12,336 nucleotides of DNA, taken from positions 1-12,336 of the forward strand of contig CAZVLE010000145.1 in assembly GCA_964627855.1 (NCBI GenBank), given 5' to 3'. The translations under genes and the position numbers were made by a program. The DNA comes from CAZVLE01 sp964627855. GTDB lineage: Bacteria > Bacillota > Dethiobacteria > DTU022. The notes under the pieces were generated by a model. The model worked only from the letters and a program-made list of their open reading frames with translations. It did not search any database and was not told where the DNA came from. How positions within the stretch are numbered: the stretch's first letter is position 1; every line of letters starts with the position of its first letter. Of this stretch, positions 6,333 to 12,336 are shown piece by piece.

Positions 6333-7568
6333 ATGGGTAAAGAAAAAGTAGTGCTGGCTTATTCTGGTGGTTTGGACACCTCAGTGATCGTCAGGTGGCT
6401 TCAGGAGGAATATGACTATGAAATTATAGCGATGACTGCGGATGTTGGTCAGGGTGAAGGAGAATTAAAAGGTCTTGAAGAGAAAGCGCTGAAAACTGGA
6501 GCTTCCCAGATATTTGTAGAAGATATTCGTGAAGAGTTAGTAAAAGATTACATCTTTCCGATGGTTCAGTCGGGCGCAGTTTACGAAGGTAAATATCTGC
6601 TTGGCACTGCTATTGCACGTCCCGTTATCGGGAAGAAACTGGTTGAGATTGCTGAAAAGGTCGGAGCTACAGCTGTTGCCCACGGTGCAACCGGTAAGGG
6701 TAACGATCAGGTCAGATTTGAATTTGCCGTAAAAGCTTTAAACCCTTACCTGAAGATAATTGCCCCCTGGCGGGAATGGAACCTGCAGTCACGCAGTGAT
6801 TGTATGGATTATGCTTGTAAGCACGAGATTCCCATTCCGGTGACGGCAGAAAAGCCTTACAGCATTGACCGCAATATCTGGCACATCAGTTTTGAAGGGG
6901 GTATTCTTGAAGACCCGGCCAGGGAACCGCATCCCGACATGTTCAGACTGACTGTATCGCCGGAAGAGGCACCGGAAGAGCCCGAAGATTTGTCGATTTG
7001 TTTTGAAAAAGGTATTCCCGTTTCTGTAAATGGGAGACAGTTAGGCCCGGTGGAACTGGTTGAAGAATTGAATGCTATCGCCGGCAGAAATGGCGTCGGC
7101 CGGGTTGACCTGGTTGAAAACCGTTTGCTGGGTATGAAGTCAAGAGGCATTTACGAGACTCCCGGTGGAACTCTTCTTTCTTTTGCGCACCGTGAGCTTG
7201 AGCAATACACTTTAGACCGGGAAACGTATCACTATAAAGAGTTAATTGCCCTTAAGTATGCAGAAATGATTTATTACGGGCTCTGGTTTACACCCTTACG
7301 TGAAGCTCTTGATGCTTTTATTCAGGTTACCCAGCAGACTGTAAGCGGTACCGTAAACCTGAAGCTCTACAAGGGTAACATAACTGTAATGGGCAGGGAA
7401 TCTGAATTTACTCTCTACCATCCGGATATTGCCACCTTTGAAGCAGACCAGCTGTTTAATCAGAAAGATGCCGAAGGTTTTATCAACCTTTACGGACTTC
7501 CCCTGATGATTAAAGGTCTCCTGACAGCAGAGAAAAAGCAGAAGTTGCAGGAGGTGAATGAAAACTGA
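6333..7568 (+). CDS. argG: Argininosuccinate synthase
   Basis: ArgG joins citrulline and aspartate with ATP to form argininosuccinate. The 411-residue protein opens with the ATP-pyrophosphatase loop AYSGGLDTSV (residues 9-18). It also has ATGKGNDQVRFE (from residue 119), which binds citrulline and aspartate, and later SFEGGILEDP. ATG 6333 is preceded by AGGAGG (6321-6326), a strong site with 6 bases spacing. It follows argD directly; in many related operons argF, with or without carAB, sits at this junction, but here the 41-base gap holds no gene. Its TGA stop (7566-7568) overlaps the proposed CTG start of argH. Confidence 0.97.
   Translation: MGKEKVVLAYSGGLDTSVIVRWLQEEYDYEIIAMTADVGQGEGELKGLEEKALKTGASQIFVEDIREELVKDYIFPMVQSGAVYEGKYLLGTAIARPVIGKKLVEIAEKVGATAVAHGATGKGNDQVRFEFAVKALNPYLKIIAPWREWNLQSRSDCMDYACKHEIPIPVTAEKPYSIDRNIWHISFEGGILEDPAREPHPDMFRLTVSPEEAPEEPEDLSICFEKGIPVSVNGRQLGPVELVEELNAIAGRNGVGRVDLVENRLLGMKSRGIYETPGGTLLSFAHRELEQYTLDRETYHYKELIALKYAEMIYYGLWFTPLREALDAFIQVTQQTVSGTVNLKLYKGNITVMGRESEFTLYHPDIATFEADQLFNQKDAEGFINLYGLPLMIKGLLTAEKKQKLQEVNEN
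7549..7568 (+). promoter_or_regulatory. Ribosome binding site and CTGA overlap at the argG-argH junction
   Basis: AGGAGGTGA (7549-7557) is a near-perfect Shine-Dalgarno sequence inside the end of argG. GGAGG (7550-7554) is 10 bases before CTG 7565, and CTGA (7565-7568) combines the proposed argH start with the argG stop. ATG 7558 is too close (3 bases) and out of frame with the argH body. This layout mimics the common ATGA coupling overlap. Confidence 0.65.
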
Positions 7569-8941
7569 AAAAACCATGGCAGGGCCGTTTTTCCAGGGAC
7601 ATGGCCGATTCAGTCCTGCAGTTTAGTGCGTCATTGCCTTTTGATCAGCGTCTTGCCCATTTTGACATCAAAGGCAGTATCGCCCATGTTGAAATGTTGG
7701 CGCAGTGTATGATCTTAAGTGATCAGGAGGCCGAAAAGATTCTTGAAGGCCTTGAAGAAATCAGGTTGGAAGTTGAAGAAGAACGTTTTATTTACGATCT
7801 TTCTTTTGAAGATATTCACATGAATATTGAAAAGCGGTTGACAGAGTTGATCGGACCTCTGGGTGGTAAATTACACACGGCAAGAAGTCGCAATGATCAG
7901 GTTGCTCTTGACATGCACCTCTACCTCAAGGAAGAAATCAGGGAGATCGATGACCTGTTGTATAAATTGCAGCAGACCATTGTTGCTCTTGCCGGAGAAT
8001 TGATGGGTGTTATTATCCCGGGTTACACTCACCTGCAAAGAGCCCAGCCTCTGCTCATGACTCATCATCTTCTATCTTATTACTGGATGCTTGAAAGAGA
8101 TCGCGAGAGGCTCGCCGGAGTATATCAGCGGGCCGATCTTATGCCCCTGGGGGCCGGCGCTCTAGCCGGCACCAGTTTTCAGATTGACCGTGAGATGGTT
8201 GCGGCCAAACTTGGCTTCAAACAGTTATATGAAAATAGCATTGATGCTGTCAGCGACAGGGATTATTTAATCGAGTTTTTATCTTTCGCTTCGCTTCTAA
8301 TGATGCATTTAAGCCGTTTTTGTGAAGAACTAATTCTCTGGTCTTCATCTGAATTTGCTTTTATTGAACTTGATGATGCCTTTACTACGGGAAGCAGTAT
8401 GATGCCGCAGAAAAAAAACCCCGATGTTGCCGAGCTGATTCGCGGCAAATCCGGCCGGGTTTATGGCAGTTTAATTGCCATGTTGACAATGATGAAAGGC
8501 TTACCCCTTGCCTATAACAAGGATATGCAAGAAGACAAAGAAGGCCTGTTTGATACCGTTGATACATTAAAGACTCTCCTTCCACCCCTGACAGGAATGT
8601 TAGAAACTCTAAAGATTAATCCGGCCCGCCTTGCTACAGCTGTTGATGATGATTATCTTTGTGCGACGGACCTGGCTGACTATCTCGTCAGGGAAGGTGT
8701 AAGTTTTAGGGAAGCTCATCACATCGTTGGTGCAATGATCGGTTATTGTAACGAACATAAGCTAAGGCTGAGAGAATTGGCAGCAGAGAAGCTAAAAAAC
8801 TTTCACCCCTCCCTTGGTGAAGATATCAGTGAGCTTTTAGATCCCCAAAAAGTGGTAGAAGCCAGACAGAGCCGTGGAGGAACTGCTCCTGCGGCTGTGC
8901 AGAAACAGTTGGATCTGATCAAGGATAAAATGAAGGCTTAA
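7565..8941 (+). CDS. argH: Argininosuccinate lyase, probable CTG start
   Basis: ArgH splits argininosuccinate into arginine and fumarate, the last pathway step. Family motifs are GGKLHTARSRNDQVALDMHL, GYTHLQRAQP with the acid-base histidine, and the flexible catalytic loop GSSMMPQKKNPD (Ser277-Ser278 counted from CTG). The first in-frame ATG is at 7601 (MADSVLQF), but the reading frame continues upstream through KKPWQGRFSRD, which matches the conserved N-terminus WGGRFS of the family. Only one codon separates CTG 7565 from an in-frame TGA (7559-7561), so CTG is the only plausible start that keeps this motif. It gives 458 residues, the usual family length, and has a strong Shine-Dalgarno sequence. 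The alternatives are a one-base error or slippage at the A6 run (7568-7573) joining ATG 7558 to this frame, or a truncated start at 7601 without a good binding site. Confidence 0.93.
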   Translation: MKKPWQGRFSRDMADSVLQFSASLPFDQRLAHFDIKGSIAHVEMLAQCMILSDQEAEKILEGLEEIRLEVEEERFIYDLSFEDIHMNIEKRLTELIGPLGGKLHTARSRNDQVALDMHLYLKEEIREIDDLLYKLQQTIVALAGELMGVIIPGYTHLQRAQPLLMTHHLLSYYWMLERDRERLAGVYQRADLMPLGAGALAGTSFQIDREMVAAKLGFKQLYENSIDAVSDRDYLIEFLSFASLLMMHLSRFCEELILWSSSEFAFIELDDAFTTGSSMMPQKKNPDVAELIRGKSGRVYGSLIAMLTMMKGLPLAYNKDMQEDKEGLFDTVDTLKTLLPPLTGMLETLKINPARLATAVDDDYLCATDLADYLVREGVSFREAHHIVGAMIGYCNEHKLRLRELAAEKLKNFHPSLGEDISELLDPQKVVEARQSRGGTAPAAVQKQLDLIKDKMKA

Positions 8942-8983
8942 CGGTCCCCTATTGCTTTAAACGAGGGTGAGCAGGTCAGAAAG

Positions 8984-9010
8984 GGCAACTAAAAAATCAC
9001 CGGTTGCCGG
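8984..9010 (-). terminator. Weak terminator candidate in the convergent gap
   Basis: Read on the - strand, CCGG-CAA-CCGG (9010 to 9000) is followed by TGA and six T (8996-8991). A longer alternative stem pairs 8984-8989 with 9003-9008 (GGCAAC/GTTGCC). Both stems are short. No convincing + strand terminator for the arg operon is seen in 8942-9030. Confidence 0.3.
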
Positions 9011-9030
9011 GTAGCAAATGATCAGCATGC

Positions 9031-9843
9031 TCAGAATATGAGCGGGTATCCCTTCGTCAGGTCGAGATCGGAAAAAAGAGTAGCCAAATGATGAAGTCTG
9101 GTGATCTTTCTTTCCTTAAGGATCGGCAGTAGTTTTATGAATAAAGTGGCTGCAATGCGGGCATCAGCCAGGGCAGTGTGTCTTCCCTGCAGATCAAGAT
9201 TAAAGCGGGGGGCGAGTCCTTCAAGGGAATAGTCACCAAAGGAATAGAAAAGGGAGGAAGTCAGCAAGACAGTATCGATTACCGGGTTAACAATGCGTCT
9301 GCCAATTGCTTCTGCCACCCTTTTATTGATAAAGGCGAGGTCGAAGGGGGCATTGTGAGCGACAAGAATCCGTGATTCGCAAAAATCAAGAAAATCGTTT
9401 AAAACAGGTATCAAGTCGGGCTTGTCTTTCAACATTTCGTTGTTGATGCCGGTAATTCTCTGGGATTGTTTTGAAACCGGTCTGTTTGGATTGATGAGCC
9501 GGCAAAAATAAGGCTCTTCGAGAATTGTTTGGTTCTCAATTATAACAGCTCCCAGGGCAATTATTTCATCGCCCCTGTATGGGTCTAAACCTGTTGTTTC
9601 GGTATCAAAGGCAACGTAAGAAGCATTATGAATATCTTGTTCCCAGTCAATGTTTTTTTTGATCCGGCTGATCCTGTCATCCAGCCTGGCGAGCGTTTCA
9701 GGTCTTTGCGGCGAGAGATCTTCTCTGCGCGTTACAGGGAAAAAGCGTTGTAGCAGATCCCTTCCCTGGCCGTTATTACCATTAACCCGTTCTGCCTTGC
9801 GGTTGAGTTGGTGATAGTCAGGCTTAAAGTACTTATTTTCCAT
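9031..9843 (-). CDS. DnaQ-like (DEDDh) 3'-5' exonuclease
   Basis: The 270-residue protein has a basic, low-complexity N-terminal region of about 75 residues, then an RNase T/DnaQ exonuclease domain. The metal-binding residues are visible: Asp80 and Glu82 (FDTETTGL), Asp168 (AHNAPFDLAF), His222 and Asp227 (GRHTALADA), so it should be active on single-stranded or frayed DNA or on RNA. It resembles the exonuclease part of DNA polymerase III epsilon or PolC but has no polymerase attached. The start chosen is ATG 9843, preceded by GGGAAAGG; an upstream ATG at 9888 has no binding site and would overlap the preceding gene by 26 bases. It lies 19 bases after the CBS/DUF294 gene, hence co-transcribed. 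Pairs of DUF294 proteins and such exonucleases are known in other bacteria; their joint role is unclear. Confidence 0.9.
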   Translation of the reverse strand: MENKYFKPDYHQLNRKAERVNGNNGQGRDLLQRFFPVTRREDLSPQRPETLARLDDRISRIKKNIDWEQDIHNASYVAFDTETTGLDPYRGDEIIALGAVIIENQTILEEPYFCRLINPNRPVSKQSQRITGINNEMLKDKPDLIPVLNDFLDFCESRILVAHNAPFDLAFINKRVAEAIGRRIVNPVIDTVLLTSSLFYSFGDYSLEGLAPRFNLDLQGRHTALADARIAATLFIKLLPILKERKITRLHHLATLFSDLDLTKGYPLIF

Positions 9844-9862
9844 TTGATACCTTTCCCTTAAA

Positions 9863-11794
9863 TCAGGCTTTATGAACGTGAAAAGCATGTGCCGTCAGTG
9901 ATTGCAGGCGGTTGACGATTAAAAGTGATTCCTTCAAAATATTTCTATCTTTTTTGCTTAGCTTGAAGGGGTCAATGTAATGATCGGGCTCCAGCCCCTG
10001 CTTAACTTCCTCAATGGAATCTCTAATGCGGAACATCAAGAGGGTTTCATAGGCTGCTTCGATATATTCAGCATCGTCAGTTTTGAATACCCCGATTTCT
10101 TTCAGACGACGAATCCGCTCAAAACTGTTGGTTTCCCTAATTCCTTCACGCAGGGCAAAAACACGCAGGCAATCTACCATGTGTACCATTACCGCTCCCT
10201 TAAGATTAAGTTTTTTGCGATATTTCCCCGTTTTTTCAGTAATAAACTGACCAAGCATATTTATAGGGATTCTGTGCTTCAGGTCATCCTCAGCCATAAA
10301 TAGAAGAGCATGGTGCGATTTTTTGAATAACTGCGTTGTAAATGTTTTTAAATTATCATAAAGGGCCTGATCTCCAGCCAAATAACGACAATCTAAAAAT
10401 ATGGTCATGTTGCGGATGTCATCGGGATCGAGTTTATCGACCCACAATGTAATGTTTTTTTTCCATGTCGCTAAAGGGGTGCACCAGCGAGGATTTTCAG
10501 CCATTACTTTTCCGGGACAGCGTTTGAAGCCACACATCTCCAGGCCTTCAACGATTCTTTTCCCAAGGCTCAGAAAGTAGTCAGCAGCTGCTGCTCCCGT
10601 GTCATCCGAGCTGTCTGCAAAGATAATGCCGTTGTCCTGATCAGTACGGGAGAATTGCTCCTTTCGACCGGCACTACCCATGTTGATGAAACAATACCGT
10701 AATGGAGGAGGTCCCCAGCCGGCTGCGATCATATCTTCCTCGGCCAGCTGGATTATTTTTCGTGTAATTCGATCATAAAGTTCTGTTATTAAAGCGCAAA
10801 TCTCTGATGCATAGGAACGCTCTGCAAGCAAAGCATGCTGCACCTGGTCTACTTCGCCAATTACTTCTGCGAGACTGGCGAAGTCTTCTTTCCGCTCGAT
10901 CTGTCTGACTATCGAAAGCGCTCCGCTGTTGCGGGTACGGATCAGGTCTTTAATAGTAACAATGCCGTGCAATACGTCGTGTTCATCGATCACAACAACG
11001 TGGTTGATGTTATGTTTTGTCATCATCAGTAGAGCCAGGTAAGTATAATCATCCGGTTGCACTGTGATCAGATCTGAAGACATAATTTCATGAGCCCTGC
11101 GTTCAAGGTCGGGTTTTTCTGCAGAGAGGACTTTCTTAACCAGGTCTTTTTCTGTTATGATGCCGACCGGCTTATTATTAAAAGCTTTAATAACCACAGA
11201 GCTTACGCCTGTTTCGCTCATTTTCCGGGCCACGTCTTTGATCTGATCCATTGGCAGGGCAGTAATCACATCTCTAGTCTGAATATCGGACACTTTTTGC
11301 CGGAGGGTTTGTCCTTCAAGGGGTTGTTCACTTTTTTGTGTAGCGCCAAAGGTTTTGTAAAGCTCCTTCAAGCGTGCTGCAAGACTTTTAGAAAAATAAT
11401 CGGCAAAACGATCACTTTCGCACATAGCCTGCTGAAAAAGGTCTTGGCTGATTAGCAGGCAGGTTAGATCTTTTGATGCAACCATTGAAATAGGATAGGG
11501 TTCGTCAGATAGTAAAACTGTAACACCGAAGTAATCCCCTTCATTCCTGACGGTGGTAATAGATTCTTCCCCACTGATCCTGGCCAGGGCTTTTGCTTCG
11601 CCGCTAAGGATATAGTATAGGGTTTTGTGCGATTTTTCTCCCTCTTTAAAAATATAGCTTCCCCTGGGGTAATGCTTAACCTTAGAAGTAGTTACAATTT
11701 TATGCAGGGTTTCTTCAGATAAAAAACTAAATGGTATTGTTGCCTGTAGAGATTCGCAAATAGCAATTTTGTCAAACCCGGCCGGCTGAACCAT
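9863..11794 (-). CDS. cNMP-binding / CBS / DUF294 nucleotidyltransferase-like signalling protein
   Basis: The 643-residue cytosolic protein has four parts: a cyclic nucleotide-binding-like domain (about 20-140); two CBS domains (about 170-225 and 235-290), which often bind adenine nucleotides; a DUF294 nucleotidyltransferase-fold domain (about 318-455) with GSAGRKEQ and TDQDNGIIF giving Gly373-Ser374, Asp385 and Asp387; and the DUF294 C-terminal helical domain (about 480-635). The Gly-Ser and Asp-x-Asp signature is that of GlnD-type nucleotidyltransferases, so transfer of a nucleotide to a protein is possible but unproven. The start is ATG 11794, with GGGAG 8 bases upstream and a promoter just before it; ATG 11860 lies inside the promoter. 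No target is encoded in the window unless it is the neighbouring acyl-CoA synthetase. Confidence 0.9.
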   Translation of the reverse strand: MVQPAGFDKIAICESLQATIPFSFLSEETLHKIVTTSKVKHYPRGSYIFKEGEKSHKTLYYILSGEAKALARISGEESITTVRNEGDYFGVTVLLSDEPYPISMVASKDLTCLLISQDLFQQAMCESDRFADYFSKSLAARLKELYKTFGATQKSEQPLEGQTLRQKVSDIQTRDVITALPMDQIKDVARKMSETGVSSVVIKAFNNKPVGIITEKDLVKKVLSAEKPDLERRAHEIMSSDLITVQPDDYTYLALLMMTKHNINHVVVIDEHDVLHGIVTIKDLIRTRNSGALSIVRQIERKEDFASLAEVIGEVDQVQHALLAERSYASEICALITELYDRITRKIIQLAEEDMIAAGWGPPPLRYCFINMGSAGRKEQFSRTDQDNGIIFADSSDDTGAAAADYFLSLGKRIVEGLEMCGFKRCPGKVMAENPRWCTPLATWKKNITLWVDKLDPDDIRNMTIFLDCRYLAGDQALYDNLKTFTTQLFKKSHHALLFMAEDDLKHRIPINMLGQFITEKTGKYRKKLNLKGAVMVHMVDCLRVFALREGIRETNSFERIRRLKEIGVFKTDDAEYIEAAYETLLMFRIRDSIEEVKQGLEPDHYIDPFKLSKKDRNILKESLLIVNRLQSLTAHAFHVHKA

Positions 11795-11800
11795 TATTAT

Positions 11801-11814
11801 CACTCCCGGGAGTG
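11801..11814 (-). promoter_or_regulatory. 14-bp perfect palindrome covering the ribosome binding site
   Basis: CACTCCCGGGAGTG is self-complementary. Its right half, read on the - strand, contains the GGGAG Shine-Dalgarno sequence (11807-11803) of the CBS/DUF294 gene. It lies between the promoter and the ATG. It could be a repressor site or an RNA hairpin (CACTC/GAGTG around CCGG) that limits translation. Confidence 0.45.
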
Positions 11815-11831
11815 TAATTATCAGTTGTTTT

Positions 11832-11860
11832 ATTATACCTCTCAGGCCTAAATGGAGCAA
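11832..11860 (-). promoter_or_regulatory. Sigma-A-type promoter of the CBS/DUF294-exonuclease unit
   Basis: On the - strand a perfect TATAAT (11837-11832) lies 17 bases after TTGCTC (11860-11855). Transcription would start near 11825, about 30 bases before ATG 11794, which makes a start at 11860 impossible from this promoter. Confidence 0.65.
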
Positions 11861-11909
11861 TGAAATGGTGGTTCTTCAGAATCGCCTGGCAAGTTGCATT
11901 GATGTGTGA

Positions 11910-11945
11910 ATGAAATAAGCCCTTCCGCAAAAGAGAAAGGGCTTA
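11910..11945 (-). terminator. Terminator of the acyl-CoA synthetase gene
   Basis: On the - strand TAAGCCCTT (11945-11937) pairs with AAGGGCTTA (11924-11916) across a 12-base loop, followed by TTTCATT. The 9-bp stem is good and the T-run interrupted. It stands 48 bases after the stop codon of the synthetase and before the next promoter, so the two - strand units may be partly separated. Confidence 0.6.
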
Positions 11946-11993
11946 CTGTTTAAGTGGAGTTTTTGCTTAAATGTTGTAGACAAGCGGTATAGT

Positions 11994-12336
11994 CTAACCG
12001 GCCTTCTGTTTTTTCTCTTCCTCTTCCCGCAGCATGCGCCTTAAAACTTTGCCAATCATAGTCTTTGGCAATTCTGTCCTGAATTCAACCAGTTTGGGGA
12101 CTTTATAGGTAGCCAGGTTGGCCTTGCAATGTTCGGTTACCTCTTCTTCAGTCATCGTTTCGCCTTCTTTTAACACAATGTAAGCTTTGATGGTTTCACC
12201 GCGATAGGGGTCATTGATGCCTGCCACGGCAGCTTCCATCACTTTGGGGTGAGCATAAAGCACTTCCTCTATATCGCGGGGATAAATATTGAAACCTCCG
12301 GCAATGACCATATCTTTTTTACGATCGACTATATAG
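11994..12336 (-). CDS. C-terminal part of an acyl-CoA/acetyl-CoA synthetase-type AMP-binding enzyme (cut by window edge)
   Basis: Only the last 113 residues are in the window; the reading frame is open to the right edge, so the 5' part lies outside. The fragment begins in the hinge motif IVDRKKDMVIAGGFNIYPR, typical of the ANL superfamily and closest in look to long-chain acyl-CoA ligases (FadD type). It ends with PKTMIGKVLRR, whose lysine (residue 96 of the fragment) is the conserved adenylation lysine. The enzyme would activate a carboxylic acid with ATP to an acyl-adenylate and then to acyl-CoA. Chain length cannot be judged without the N-terminal domain. A tail of Glu and Lys follows the domain. 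It ends with TAG, then a hairpin terminator. Confidence 0.9.
   Translation of the reverse strand, partial: YIVDRKKDMVIAGGFNIYPRDIEEVLYAHPKVMEAAVAGINDPYRGETIKAYIVLKEGETMTEEEVTEHCKANLATYKVPKLVEFRTELPKTMIGKVLRRMLREEEEKKQKAG

Noticed and set aside
7601..7603. ATG 7601 as the start of argH
   Set aside because: It lacks a good Shine-Dalgarno sequence and removes the conserved PWQGRFSRD N-terminus present in frame upstream.
9844..9888. Upstream ATG 9888 for the exonuclease
   Set aside because: It has no ribosome binding site and overlaps the preceding gene; ATG 9843 has GGGAAAGG upstream and a normal 19-base gap.
9980..10303. + strand open frames opposite the CBS/DUF294 gene, here and at 10835-11032 and 11090-11455
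   Set aside because: They mirror a well-conserved - strand protein and show no start signals or domain-like content.
11795..11860. Upstream ATG 11860 for the CBS/DUF294 gene
   Set aside because: It lies in the promoter (-35 region), and the extra residues resemble no part of the cNMP-binding domain.

Overview
The window looks like chromosomal DNA of an anaerobic, Gram-positive clostridial (Firmicutes) bacterium. This rests on the control elements: a c-di-GMP-I (GEMM) riboswitch array, an arginine T-box leader, strong GGAGG-type ribosome binding sites and intrinsic terminators. The species cannot be named from sequence alone. No mobile element, CRISPR array, tRNA or rRNA was seen.

Region 1 (1-1434, + strand): a leader with the 3' end of one c-di-GMP-I aptamer at the left edge, a degenerate partial copy, and one complete aptamer feeding a single terminator whose hairpin also hides the ribosome binding site. 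It controls a secreted or membrane-anchored protein with a long acidic linker and a C-terminal transglutaminase-like domain with an intact Cys-His-Asp triad. A strong terminator closes the unit.

Region 2 (about 1449-8941, + strand): a sigma-A-type promoter and an arginine-specific T-box (inferred specifier CGC) drive the arginine biosynthesis operon argC-argJ-argB-argD-argG-argH. The first four genes make acetylornithine from N-acetylglutamate and recycle the acetyl group through ArgJ. ArgG and ArgH turn citrulline into arginine. argF and carAB, which supply the ornithine-to-citrulline step, are absent from the cluster. argH appears to start at a rare CTG codon that overlaps the argG stop codon as CTGA; starting at the first in-frame ATG would remove the conserved WxGRF N-terminus.

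Region 3 (9031-12336, - strand, convergent with the arg operon): the C-terminal end of an acyl-CoA/acetyl-CoA synthetase-type AMP-binding enzyme, cut by the right edge, and its weak terminator. Downstream of it, a promoter drives a two-gene unit encoding a cNMP-binding/CBS/DUF294 nucleotidyltransferase-like regulator and a DnaQ-type 3'-5' exonuclease. The regulator's ribosome binding site lies inside a 14-bp perfect palindrome.

The items most worth a second look are the multi-copy c-di-GMP leader on a transglutaminase-like export gene, the CTG start of argH, and the DUF294-exonuclease pair beside an acyl-CoA synthetase.
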